Shown here: positions 13,666 through 25,062 of the stretch, piece after piece
Layout of the letters: every line of letters starts with the position of its first letter
Position numbering within the stretch: position 1 is the first letter of the stretch
NCBI RefSeq assembly: GCF_032854445.1
Contig: NC_088303.1
Coordinates: forward strand, 9,801,501 to 9,865,500
Reading direction: 5' to 3'
Source: Liolophura sinensis
Lineage: Eukaryota > Mollusca > Polyplacophora > Chitonida > Chitonidae
Length of the DNA stretch: 64,000 nt
The notes under the pieces: model-generated
Told to the model about the DNA's origin: nothing
The model's input: only the letters and a program-made list of their open reading frames with translations
Databases searched by the model: none
Position numbers and translations under genes: made by a program

Positions 13666-14380
13666 GAATCCCGCTCTCGTCACTGTTTTGACTCCCGATT
13701 CATAGCTGAAGAGTTAGGTAAGGTACCTGCTGCATGTCAGCGGTTTATTTCGGTTACACCGCACGCAGACTTGGCCGGTTGAAATATATATAGGTTTAAG
13801 TCAAAAATTTTTGGGGACGGCATTATAAATACCAATCAGTCAAAAGGTCTAAATTGTTTAATTTATATCTGATAGTTCACGTGAAGATTATAGGCCTCTA
13901 CACCTTAAACACCTTATATGAACTTCCACGAATGGGAAATCCTTAGTTCAAAAAAATATTCCGGAACTCCAGATTAGATTTCACCATTTTGGGGCGGAAG
14001 ACATTTCCCCCTTGTTAATATAGGCCTACGCCTACATGTATAGCGACGCACCTTGAAAACGCATAACACAGAGGTTGGTTGGTGACATTTTAATCTAGTA
14101 TAAAAGAGAAAAAAAGTATTGAGAAACACATAGCATTTGTGAGTGGTAAATCTATGCATCAAAATAGACATTCGCTAACCAGCCGTAAACCAAACATATT
14201 CTGGTTAGGCAATAGGCCTGTTTTCTTGTGTCGTTTGTCGACTGATAAACGTGTTTTCTTTCAGTTATAAACACCTTTCATCTCTGATGGATGTTTATCA
14301 TTTATGCGTTTTCAGAGTGTTTCAGTATAGTTTGTCATGTATTTAGACCTATAGATCTATTCGTTAATAGGCCGTGCATT
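13666..14380. other. Unassigned CpG-richer DNA
   Basis: No recognisable ORF, repeat or RNA gene. A T/A-rich stretch with a few CpGs. A short minus ORF (13974-14171) has no recognisable features. Confidence 0.4.
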
Positions 14381-14530
14381 GGAAAGTCTGCCATGCAGCA
14401 ATCTGCGGATGGTCGTGGATTTTCCCCGGAGCTCTGCCTCGTTTCCTTCCGCCATAATGCTGACCGCCGTTGTATAAGAGAAATATCTTTGTGTACGGCG
14501 TAAAACACCAGTTATATAAATAAATGAACA
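14381..14530 (+). mobile_element. SINE family 1 copy, 5' truncated
   Basis: Contains GGAAAGTCTGCC, CTGCGGATGGTCGTGG, GGCGTAAAACACCAG and an ATAAATAAATGAA tail in plus orientation. The tRNA-like head is absent. Confidence 0.85.
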
Positions 14531-15069
14531 AATATTCACTAATATGGTGTCGATAAACCTCACACTATGACACCATATATTTCCGTATCCTGTCACTGGG
14601 TAACCGTGTAATTCATAGACCTGATATATTTTTAACGTTTCTTTATTATTAATTTATTTGAATTCGGTTTAAGGCCGTATATAAGTCTACCCACTTATGA
14701 CTACATTCAGGAACTATAGGCGTACATAGTATTTCTCAGCCTTGTGTCAGACGATGTACATGATGTGTGCATATACACTGTAAACTCTAGTTTTCTAAAA
14801 CGAATGTCCACTTCATACTAAGCAGTATATTGACTACTAATCCTGTAGATTTTTGTATTCATGTAATCTTTTTTGTTTGCAATGTTCTTATTTTACCTTA
14901 AACGCGGTCAAAACTTTTATTGTTTTGGCACAAATTAGAGAATTTGAATTTGTAGTTTGACTGGTGTATTCGGTATGGTGCACCTGTCTGGCAGCAATTA
15001 CATAAACATCGAAGCGTTGGAACCACTCTACAACAGGGAAACGCTGAAGATATATCATCAAACCGACAT

Positions 15070-15354
15070 AATTTATTTATCTATTTGATTGGTGTTTTAC
15101 GCCACATTCAACAGTATTATATAGGACGGTTTAAGACGGCGGCCAGCATGGTGGGAGGAAACAGGGCTGAATCCGGCGGGAACACACGACCATCCGGGGG
15201 AAACCCACGACCATTTACAGGTTGCTGGTAGACCTTCCGGAGAGAAAGCCAGTAAGAGCTGGACTTGAACTCACTGCCAAAGCATTGATGAGAGGTTCCT
15301 GGGTCATTCCGCTGTTCCGTCGTGCTAACCTCACTCAGCCATGGAGGCCACCCC
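15070..15354 (-). mobile_element. SINE family 1, near full length with tRNA-like head
   Basis: Runs from the complemented tail (ATTTATTTATCTATTTGATT) through CCAGCATGGTGGGAGGAAAC to the complement of a tRNA-like head near 15.30-15.35 kb (TGGCTGAGTGAGGTTAGC when read on the minus strand). Ten-bp flanks AAACCGACAT (15060-15069) and AAAGCGGCAT (15355-15364) look like a partly decayed target-site duplication. Confidence 0.85.
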
Positions 15355-15699
15355 AAAGCGGCATCTGGTGAACAAACATGGAAGTTGAAAAGGAACTTAG
15401 AACTTCAGCTGTTCCTCCAGTCTTCCGCGTGTTTCTTCTGCATTGTGAAGGTGGTATTCAAAAGGAAAGCAAAGCATTGCTTTCAAACTTGTCCAGTGCC
15501 TGGAATAGTTGGATTACATTTTTATTTTACTGGATTACATTACAATAAGCTCCGTGATCCAATGTTTCTATCAATTCCAATTTTAAAAGAACAGTCCACA
15601 ACTCAACAAATTACGCGAACCATCTGCAAGGCTATTTTGTACCGATTCCAAAATAGTTTTTTTAATATCAATGAAATATCAAGGCCCCCCACTGTGGGG

Positions 15700-18600
15700 C
15701 CCTGCATAGAAGATCATACAGGCCGGCTATCTGCTGTGATTGGGTGGGCCATATGCATGCCTGTATAGACAGGTCGGTCAGTGGTATGTAGACCCTGTAT
15801 TGTCACTGGATGGGTATGCCTGCCTGTATATACAGGTCGGTCAGTGGTTTGTAGACCCTCTATTGTTACTGGGTGGGTCATGCCTGCCTGTATATACAGG
15901 GGGGCTAGTTGTGTGTTGGCCCTCAACTATGATTGGGTGGGTCATATGCATGTCTGTATATACAGGTCGGCCAGTGGTCTGTAGGCCCTCTACTGTGATT
16001 GGGTAGGTCATATGCATGTCTGTATATACAGGTCGATCAGTGGTCTGTAGGCCCTCTACTGCGATTGGGTAGGTCATATGCATGTCTGTATGTACAGGTC
16101 GATCAGTGGTCTGTAGGCCCTCTACTGTGATTGGGTAGGTCATATGCATGTCTGTATATACAGGTCGATCAGTGGTCTGTAGGCCCTCTACTGCGATTGG
16201 GTAGGTCATATGCATGTCTGTATGTACAGGTCGATCAGTGGTCTGTAGGCCCTCTACTGTGATTGGGTAGGTCATATGCATGTCTGTATATACAGGTCGA
16301 TCAGTGGTCTGTAGGCCCTCTACTGTGACTGGGCATGCCTGTATATGCAGGTCGGCCAGTGGCCTGTAGGTCCTCTACTGTGATTGGGTAGGTCATATGC
16401 ATGTCTGTAGGCCCCTATATACAGGTCGGCCAGTGGCCTGTAGGCCCTCTACTGTGATTGGGTAGGTCATATGCATGTCTGTATATACAGGTCGGCCAGT
16501 GGTCTGTAGGCCCTCTACTGTGATTGGGTAGGCCATATGCCTGCCTGTATATACAGGTCGGCCAGTGGTTTGTAGGCCCTCTACTGTGATTGGGTAGGCC
16601 ATATGCATGTCTGTATATACAGGTCGGCCAGTGGTCTGTAGGCCCTCTACTGTGATTGGGTAGGTCATATGCATGTCTGTATATACAGGTCGATCAGTGG
16701 TCTGTAGGCCCTCTACTGCGATTGGGTAGGTCATATGCATGTCTGTATGTACAGGTCGATCAGTGGTCTGTAGGCCCTCTACTGTGATTGGGTAGGTCAT
16801 ATGCATGTCTGTATATACAGGTCGATCAGTGGTCTGTAGGCCCTCTACTGTGATTGGGCATGCCTGTATATGCAGGTCGGCCAGTGGCCTGTAGGTCCTC
16901 TACTGTGATTGGGTAGGTCATATGCATGTCTGTATATACAGGTCGGCCAGTGGTCTGTAGGCCCTCTACTGTGATTGGGTAGGCCATATGCCTGCCTGTA
17001 TATACAGGTCGGCCAGTGGTTTGTAGGCCCTCTACTGTGATTGGGTAGGCCATATGCATGTCTGTATATACAGGTCGGCCAGTGGTCTGTAGGCCCTCTA
17101 CTGTGATCGGGTAGGCCATATGCATGTCTGTATATACAGGTCGGCCAGTGGTCTGTAGGCCCTCTGCTGTGATTGGGTAGGTCATATGCATGTCTGTATG
17201 TACAGGTCGATCAGTGGTCTGTAGGCCCTCTACTGTGATTGGGTAGGTCATATGCATGTCTGTATATACAGGTCGATCAGTGGTCTGTAGGCCCTCTACT
17301 GTGATCGGGTAGGTCATATGCATGTCTGTATATACAGGTCGGCCAGTGGTCTGTAAGCCCTCTACTGTGATTGGGTAGGTCATATGCATGTCTGTATATA
17401 CAGGTCGATCAGTGGTCTGTAGGCCCTCTACTGTGATTGGGTAGGTCATATGCATGTCTGTATATACAGGTCGATCAGTGGTCTGTAGGCCCTCTACTGT
17501 GATCGGGTAGGTCATATGCATGTCTGTATATACAGGTCGGCCAGTGGTCTGTAAGCCCTCTACTGTGATCGGGTAGGTCATATGCATGTCTGTATATACA
17601 GGTCGGCCAGTTGTCTGTAGGCCCTCTACTGTGATCGGGTAGGCCATATGCATGTCTGTATATACAGGTCGGCCAGTGGTCTGTAGGCCCTCTACTGTGA
17701 TTGGGTGGGTCATATGCATGCCTGTATATACAGTTCGGCCTGTGGTCTGTAGGCCCTCTGCTGTGATTGGGTAGGCCATATGCATGTCTGTATATACAGG
17801 TCGGCCAGTGGTCTGTAAGCCCTCTACTGTGATTGGGTAGGTCATATGCATGTCTGTATATACAGGTCGGCCAGTTGTCTGTAGGCCCTCTACTGTGATC
17901 GGGTAGGCCATATGCATGTCTGTATATACAGGTCGGCCAGTGGTCTGTAGGCCCTCTACTGTGATTGGGTGGGTCATATGCATGCCTGTATATACAGTTC
18001 GGCCTGTGGTCTGTAGGCCCTCTGCTGTGATTGGGTAGGTCATATGCATGTCTGTATATACAGGTCGATCAGTGGTCTGTAAGCCCTCTACTGTGATTGG
18101 GTAGGTCATATGCATGCCTGTATATACAGGTCGGCCAGTGGTCTGTAGGCCCTCTACTGTGATTGGGTAGGCCATATGCATGCCTGTATATACAGGTCGG
18201 CCAGTGGTCTGTAGGCCCTCTACTGTGATTGGGTAGGTCATATGCATGTCTGTATATACAGGTCGATCAGTGGTCTGTAGGCCCTGTACTGTGATTGGGT
18301 AGGTCATATGCATGCCTGTATATACAGGTCGGCCAGTTGTCTGTAGGCCCTCTACTGTGATTGGGTAGGTCATATGCATGTCTGTATATACAGGTCGGCC
18401 AGTGGTCTGTAGGCCCTCTACTGTGATTGTGTGGGTCATATGCATGCCTGTATATACAGTTCGGCCAGTGGTTTGTAGGCCCTGTACTGTGATTGGGTAG
18501 GTCATATGCATGTCTGTATATACAGGTCGGCCAGTGGTCTGTAGGCCCTCTACTGTGATTGGGTGGGTCATATGCATGTCTGTATATACAGGTCGGCCAG

Positions 18601-20905
18601 TGGTCTGTAAGCCCTCTACTGTGATCGGGTAGGTCATATGCATGTCTGTATATACAGGTCGGCCAGTTGTCTGTAGGCCCTCTACTGTGATCGGGTAGGT
18701 CATATGCATGTCTGTATATACAGGTCGGCCAGTGGTCTGTAAGCCCTCTACTGTGATTGGGTAGGTCATATGCATGTCTGTATATACAGGTCGATCAGTG
18801 GTCTGTAGGCCCTCTACTGTGATTGGGTAGGTCATATGCATGTCTGTATATACAGGTCGATCAGTGGTCTGTAGGCCCTCTACTGTGATCGGGTAGGTCA
18901 TATGCATGTCTGTATATACAGGTCGGCCAGTGGTCTGTAAGCCCTCTACTGTGATCGGGTAGGTCATATGCATGTCTGTATATACAGGTCGGCCAGTTGT
19001 CTGTAGGCCCTCTACTGTGATCGGGTAGGCCATATGCATGTCTGTATATACAGGTCGGCCAGTGGTCTGTAGGCCCTCTACTGTGATTGGGTGGGTCATA
19101 TGCATGCCTGTATATACAGTTCGGCCTGTGGTCTGTAGGCCCTCTGCTGTGATTGGGTAGGTCATATGCATGTCTGTATATACAGGTCGATCAGTGGTCT
19201 GTAAGCCCTCTACTGTGATTGGGTAGGTCATATGCATGCCTGTATATACAGGTCGGCCAGTGGTCTGTAGGCCCTCTACTGTGATTGGGTAGGCCATATG
19301 CATGCCTGTATATACAGGTCGATCAGTGGTCTGTAGGCCCTGTACTGTGATTGGGTAGGTCATATGCATGCCTGTATATACAGGTCGGCCAGTTGTCTGT
19401 AGGCCCTCTACTGTGATTGGGTAGGTCATATGCATGTCTGTATATACAGGTCGGCCAGTGGTCTGTAGGCCCTCTACTGTGATTGTGTGGGTCATATGCA
19501 TGCCTGTATATACAGTTCGGCCAGTGGTCTGTAGGCCCTGTACTGTGATTGGGTAGGTCATATGCATGTCTGTATATACAGGTCGGCCAGTGGTCTGTAG
19601 GCCCTCTACTGTGATTGGGTGGGTCATATGCATGCCTGTATATACAGGTCGGCCAGTGGTCTGTAGGCCCTCTGCTGTGATTGGGTAGGTCATATGCCTG
19701 TCTGTATATACAGGTCGATCAGTGGTCTGTAGGCCCTCTACTGTGATTGGGTAGGTCATATGCATGTCTGTATATACAGGTCGGCCAGTGGTCTGTAGGC
19801 CCTCTACTGTGATTGGGTAGGTCATATGCATGTCTGTATATACAGGTCGGCCAGTGGTCTGTAGGCCCTCTACTGTGATTGGGTGGGTCATATGCCTGCC
19901 TGTATATACAGTTCGGCCAGTGGTTTGTAGGCCCTCTACTGTGATTGGGTAGGTCATATGCCTGTCTGTATATACAGGTCGGCCAGTGGTCTGTAGGCCC
20001 TCTACTGTGATTGGGTGGGTCATATGCCTGCCTGTAAATACAGGTCGGCCAGTGGTCTGTAGGCCCTCTAGGCCCTCAACTATGATTGGACGAGCCACGC
20101 GTGCTTGTATATACAGGTCGGCCAGTTGTCTGTAGGTCCTCTACTATGACTGGGAGGGTCATGCCTGTCTGTATATACAGGTTGGTGAGTTGTCTGTAAG
20201 CCCTCTACTGCGACTGGGTGAGTCATGCCTCCTTGTATATACAAGTCGGGCAGTGGTCCGTAGGCCTTCAACTGTGATTGGATGGGTCATTCCTGCCTGT
20301 ATATACAGGTCGGCCAGTGGTCTGTAGGCCCTCTATCGTCACTGAGTGGGTCATGTGTGTCTGTACATATAGGTCGGCCAGTTGTCTGTAGGTCCTCTAC
20401 TGTGACTGGGTTTTTTTGTTTTTTTTTGCCTCATGCCTGCTTATATATACAGGTCGGGCAGTTGTCCTTAGGCCCTCTACAAAGTGGGTCATGCCTGTCC
20501 GCATATACAGGTCGGTGAGTTGTCTGTTAGCCCTCTACTGTGATTGGGTGAGCCATGCCTGCTTGTATATACATGTCGGGCAGTTGTCCGTAGGCCCTCT
20601 ACACAGTGGGTCATGCCTGCCTGTATATACAGTTCGGCCAGAGGTCTGTAGGCCCTCTATCGTCACTGAGTGGGTCATGCATGTCTGTACATATAGGTCG
20701 GCCAGTTGTCTGTAGGTCCTCTACTGTGAGTGGGTGAATCACGCATGTCTGTACATACAGGTCGGCTGGTTGTTTGTAAGGCTCTTCTGTGACTGGGTGG
20801 GTCATGCAAATGGTCAGACTGACATATTGACAAGTCGGCCAGTGGTCTGTAGGCCCTCCACTGTGATTGGGTGCGTTACACATGCCTATATGTACAGGTC
20901 GGCCA
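15700..20905. repeat. 66-bp minisatellite, about 79 copies, with higher-order structure
   Basis: Each unit contains the perfect palindrome CTGTATATACAG, then GTCGGCCAGTGGTCTGTAGG, CCCTCTACTGTGATTGGG and a CATATGCATG block. The centre (about 15.95-20.05 kb) is highly homogeneous, and both edges (15.70-15.95 and 20.08-20.9 kb) are diverged, the usual pattern of unequal exchange. A T-rich insertion interrupts the right edge near 20410. Variant units recur at 16-17 unit spacing. Because 66 is divisible by three and one minus frame has no stop, a 1090-codon ORF (16826-20098) appears. Nothing else suggests it is translated. Confidence 0.97.
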
Positions 20906-20907
20906 GT

Positions 20908-21031
20908 TGTATGTATGTATGTATGTATGTATGTATGTAGGTAGGTAGGTAGGTAGGTAGGTAGGTAGGTAGGTAGGTAGGTAGGATGGATGGATGGATG
21001 GATGGATGGATGGATGGATGGATGGATGGAT
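20908..21031. repeat. Compound tetranucleotide microsatellite (GTAT)n(GTAG)n(GATG)n
   Basis: Three successive pure tetranucleotide blocks, about 8, 11 and 11 repeats, each differing by one base from its neighbour. It is wedged between the end of the 66-bp array and the 3' tail of a minus-strand SINE, so it probably grew from that SINE tail. Confidence 0.95.
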
Positions 21032-21420
21032 GTATGTACGCTTTTACGTCATACATAAGAACTTTCCATTCATGTGATGACGAGGAGTCAAGTACATGAG
21101 CATGGGTATACATATCCTATGTATTCTTGTAGAAAGTCGAGTCCATGCCGCCAACGTGCTGCCGCCAACGTGCTGCCGCCAACGTGCTGCCGCCAACGTG
21201 CTGCTGCCGCCGCCGGAGTATCATACCGAAGACACCCGTCACGATGTCCCACCCAGTTATATTATACTGACACAAGGTCAACCAGTCCTGTTTCCTTATG
21301 CTAACCTCTCAGAACTGAGCGCCAAACGGAGAGAGTCCACCGTCATTTTTAAAGCTTTATGTATTACCCGACCCGAGTTTGATCCCAGGTCTACAGAAGC
21401 GGTCAGCAGTTGTCTGTAAA
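21032..21420 (-). mobile_element. SINE family 2 variant with tRNA-like head
   Basis: Read on the minus strand: a tRNA-like promoter region with a B-box resembling GGGATCAAACTCGGG near 21.37-21.39 kb, then the family 2 body, ending in a tail next to the microsatellite. Order and spacing match the copy at 24.07-24.44 kb. It contains an internal 14-bp tandem expansion. Confidence 0.75.
21148..21203. repeat. 14-bp tandem repeat, 4 copies, inside a SINE
   Basis: CCGCCAACGTGCTG is repeated four times without change. The related SINE at 24.2 kb has a single CCACCAAAGTGCTG at the equivalent place, so this is a local expansion within the element. Confidence 0.95.
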
Positions 21421-22450
21421 ACCTCTACTATCAATAGGTATACAGTCTGATGCGCCAAGAACAGTTGGATCATATAGATTTATAAGCATTAGGACCGGCC
21501 TGTTACAATTTGCGTGAGCTACTCTGTTCTTGTTTGTTTTTTTGGTTCGTTTTTTAAATTATTTTATTTCATTTTAAAGCATGCAGGTGCACGTCATGAT
21601 AAACCTCTTCAGTTATTTCACGTACATAAATCCTTAGGAGGCCATAGATCTGATTTCCAGGATACAGAAACGATGTATGAGATAAAACCAATATGTAAAC
21701 ATTAATTATTTATAAACACAATGCAAAGCCAGCGGCAGGCATTCGAAGCCGGAATATTACGGAATGTGTAGCGCCATTCATTCATGTAATTTGATTTTGT
21801 TTTACAAAAATGCTTGGAGAATGAATAATATATCAATTTCCCCCACCAAAATTTCAACGTGTCACGATGACTCTTTTTATTATCTCAGATGTTTCCATTT
21901 ATTTTGAGTGGTGCATATTGTGTGGCGTGTTCTTCAATTCTATTTCACTTACGAAACGAGAATCCCACAGTTTACGCGCGAATTAAGGAAGTCTGGTAAA
22001 GGGCCTGGGGAAATTACCATCTCCATGAGGCTTCGTGATATAAAGAGAATCTGTACCTCATGCAGACGCTGATTTGGCATGCATCGTTGTTAACATCCAC
22101 GCTTGGGGAAAACCGCATACACCAATTTATTTGTCAGTCACATGTAGGCCTAAGTTCCTGAAGCTGGGATAACGAGAATAGACCCTCTTAATATCAGCTG
22201 TCAGAAATGTCGAAATAGAATGGTAAAAAGTAGGTGCGTTTGATCATGTTTTATTTTAGTCTTACAGATTACAAACCTGACCCGATTATAATAGTCTACA
22301 TACCCACATGTGCATTTGGTTAGCTGGTTCGAACGAAAGGCAGTGGTTTAATTGCGCCAACCCAACTTTTCTTTTACTCATAAAAGCGAACGCCATCGCG
22401 TTCTGTGTTGAAGAATTTGTGAGTACGTCGTCAAAACAGTTGCAATCTCA
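21421..22450. other. Unique-sequence interval between repeats
   Basis: No gene recognised. About 21.84-22.15 kb is a non-repetitive, CpG-containing stretch with GGAAATTACC, TTACGCGCGAATTAAGG and similar complex sequence, a reasonable candidate for a conserved regulatory element. That is inference only. Confidence 0.35.
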
Positions 22451-22454
22451 TAAA

Positions 22455-22955
22455 TAAACATTGCGCGTGTGAGCAAGTGAATGGTAATCCTAGCTGGCTG
22501 CATGGCCGTTTGTGAACGCTCTGCGGTGTGCGTGTGAACAAATGCATGGTGAGGGTTGCTGGTTGTATTGTCGCTTCTGGGCGCTCAGCTGATCGCGGTG
22601 CGCTTGTGAACAAATGCATGGTGATGGTCGCAGGGTGAATGGCCGTTTGTGGGCGCTCTGCTGATCACTGTGCGCGTGTGAACAAGTGCATGGTGATGGT
22701 TGCTGACTGTGTAGCTGCTTGTGGGCGCTCTGCTGATCACTGTGCGCGAGTGAACAAGTGCATGGTGATGGTTGCTGACTGTGTAGCTGCTTGTGGGCGC
22801 TCTGCTGATCACTATGCGCGTGTGAACAAGTGCATGGAGGTGGTTGCTGGCTGTGTAGCCGCTTGTGGGCGCTCTGCCGATCACGTTGAGCATGTAAACA
22901 AGTGCATGGTGATTGTTACCGAATGTGTAGCCGCTTGTGGAAGGTATCCATATCC
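22455..22955. repeat. 72-bp minisatellite, about 7 copies
   Basis: The block AACAAGTGCATGG recurs exactly 72 bp apart at 22681, 22753, 22825 and, diverged, 22897. Each unit includes GTGGGCGCTCTGCTGATCAC. Units of 24 codons explain the overlapping ORFs on both strands (22585-23025 minus, 22639-22959 plus). Edges are diverged. Confidence 0.93.
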
Positions 22956-23060
22956 CTGATGCCAGGTCCACTTGTTTTAAAGGAATGTTGTAAACATAAG
23001 GCTCTAACCCTAAGAGCATTTTCATAAAACTTCACACGATATATTCAGTTTGGCTCTCTG

Positions 23061-24010
23061 TTGTAACTCTTCTCACGAGAAATTCACGGGTGAAACAACA
23101 CTATATACTCTGTAGCGAAACATTGACAAAATCATAAGTGGAACAACACAGAGATTGTATTTTCTGATGAGTAACCTTGACAAAATCACAAGTGGGACAA
23201 CAAAGACTGGATTTCTGATGAGTAACCTTGACAAAATCACAAGTGGGACAACAAAGACTGGATTTCTGATGAGTAACCTTGACAAAATCACAAGTGAGAC
23301 AACAAAGACTGGATTTCTGATGAGTAACCTTGACAAAATCACAAGTGAGACAACAAAGACTGGATTTGCTCATGAGAAACATTGACAAAATCACAGGTGA
23401 CAGAACACTAGAAAGTTATTATGATCACAGGTGTGATGGCAGATGCTGAATTTGTTTATGACAGTCAGGAGACTGGATGAGAGTGGATTCATTAGTAAGA
23501 AGCCGTGACAAAATTCACAGTTAGAACAGAATAGGCTATCAGTCTCATTTGTCCTACCATTGATTTTGTCACGGTTTCTCATCATTAAATGAGAAAGATT
23601 AGATCAAACATTAGATTCTTTTTAGTCCCATCTGGGATATTGTCACGGTTTCTCAGCAGCGAATCCAGTGACAAAATCACAGGTGGAACAAATGAGACTG
23701 GATTCGCTAATAAATAAGTCGTTACAAATTCACAGGTGGGACAAAAGTCAATGTATTCGAGAAACCGTAACAAAATCACAGTTAGGGCAGAATATGCTAT
23801 CGAATTGTCGAGAGACTAAATTCTTTTATTATAAAGCTTGACAATGTCACAGGGAGTCTGGGTCTGGACACTGAGTTCGCTGATCAAAAACCCCCACAAA
23901 GGACCACAGGAGGTACAACAAAGACATTGAACAGTCACAAGTGTGATTGCAGAGGCTGAATTTGTTGGGTTTGCTGATGACAAAACCTTGACAACAGTCA
24001 CAAAGTGAGA
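23061..24010. repeat. 51-bp minisatellite with decayed and inverted flanking copies
   Basis: The core (about 23120-23395) repeats a unit with TTGACAAAATCACAAGTGGG and CTGGATTTCTGATGAGTAAC at 51-bp spacing. To the right, to about 24.0 kb, recognisable but diverged copies continue, some inverted (23540-23660 reads as the complement: GATTTTGTCACGGTTTCTCA). A related piece lies at 24525-24575. ORFs on both strands follow from the 17-codon unit. Confidence 0.9.
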
Positions 24011-24022
24011 TGAGCGTGGTGA

Positions 24023-24043
24023 GGGTGGGGTGGGGTTGGGGGG
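24023..24043 (+). other. G-quadruplex-type motif
   Basis: Four G runs (GGG, GGGG, GGGG, GGGGGG) separated by T, T and TT. It sits at the junction of the decayed 51-bp repeat and a SINE insertion. Confidence 0.7.
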
Positions 24044-24067
24044 TGGCAATAGATGGATGAATGAACG

Positions 24068-24441
24068 TATGAATGAATGAATGAATGAATGCTTAGGTTT
24101 TTACGTCATACTCCACAAATTGTTCAGTCATACAATGATGGGGAGTTATTAGGTGCGTGTACATATACAGTGTCTTCTCGTGACAGGGGGAGTCCATGCC
24201 ACCAAAGTGCTGCCATCACTGAATTGTCATGTCGAAGACACCTGACATGACACCCACCTAATCACATTATACTGAGATCATGCCAGCTAGTCACGTTTCC
24301 TTGCTATAACCCCTCAGTACAGAGAGACAACAGGTACCGTACCATTTTTAACGTCTTTCTGTATGACCGGACCCGGGTTTGGTCCTGGGTATCTCGACTT
24401 CGAGGCGGACGCTCTAACCATTAGGCCACCGAAGGCCTAAA
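24068..24441 (-). mobile_element. SINE family 2 variant, full length with clear tRNA-like head
   Basis: On the minus strand the head reads GGTGGCCTAATGGTTAGAGC (A-box region) and ends with ACCAAACCCGGG (B-box region), as in a tRNA-derived pol III promoter. The body and tail follow to a (GAAT)n stretch. ATGAATGAACG occurs at both ends (24057-24067 and 24446-24456), a possible target-site duplication, though it is low complexity. Confidence 0.85.
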
Positions 24442-24639
24442 ATGAATGAATGAACGAATGAAACATTATTTTAAAGAAGGTAGCTCGGTCACATTGGACA
24501 ATTTGCTCTTTTTCCATAAGAGACCTTGACAAAGTCACAGCCTGGTGACAGATGAGGCTGGATTCGAACATCAGTCATTGATTAACCATTGGTGACATTT
24601 TGCAATAACGCGTTATTACACCTGTAAATCTTCTGGGCA

Positions 24640-25015
24640 CCTCTTGTTTTCTGCTTTCCACAGTTTCCCAACCACCAAGGGCCACAACCCTGAATGCATT
24701 ACCCCATATTCACACTCTCTTTCACCTCTTGAGAGTCCCAGCCCTGAACACATAACCAAACTCTTGCAGCTAAACCGATCACCCAGTATGTGTATGCTCT
24801 CTCAACCATAATGGGCCCCAACTGTAAACACATCACTCCATATTTATATCCTTTCTCATCCATCAAGGTACATTACCCCGTATTTATGCACTTTCTCAGC
24901 AACAAAGGGCTCGTAAGACATCCCATTTCCATATGCTTTCTAAGCCAGTGCAGGTCTCAACCCTGCAAACATTATTCAGTTTGCATATGAATAAACCCGT
25001 ATTCACACCCTCCGC
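24640..25015. repeat. Degenerate ~55-bp tandem repeat
   Basis: Phrases like CCAAGGGCCACAACCCTGAA, ACATTACCCCATATTTA and CTTTCTCA recur in order about six times with large divergence. Confidence 0.5.
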
Positions 25016-25056
25016 CACGAAAAAGCACACAAAACTATTTGATAGCACAGAAAAGC

Positions 25057-25062
25057 TTTATT
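25057..25062 (-). terminator. Candidate polyadenylation signal AATAAA
   Basis: On the minus strand AATAAA is followed within 20-40 nt by TGTGCTATC and then TTTTGTGTGC, a GU-rich element as expected downstream of a cleavage site. It lies at the boundary between AT-rich, SINE-free DNA to the right and CpG-richer repeats to the left. Similar hexamers at 29.6 kb are alternatives. Confidence 0.35.

Noticed and set aside
15322-15768. 148-codon plus-strand ORF next to the 66-bp array
   Set aside because: It begins inside a SINE and ends in the degenerate edge of the array. No recognisable domain.
16826-20098. 1090-codon ORF on the minus strand as a giant repeat protein
   Set aside because: The 66-bp unit is divisible by three and stop-free in this frame, which explains the ORF fully. 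No signal peptide, unique terminal domain or splice context was seen, and flanking units lose the frame through indels.
22585-23394. ORFs on both strands in the 72-bp and 51-bp repeats
   Set aside because: Unit lengths are multiples of three, so open frames appear on both strands. Nothing supports expression.
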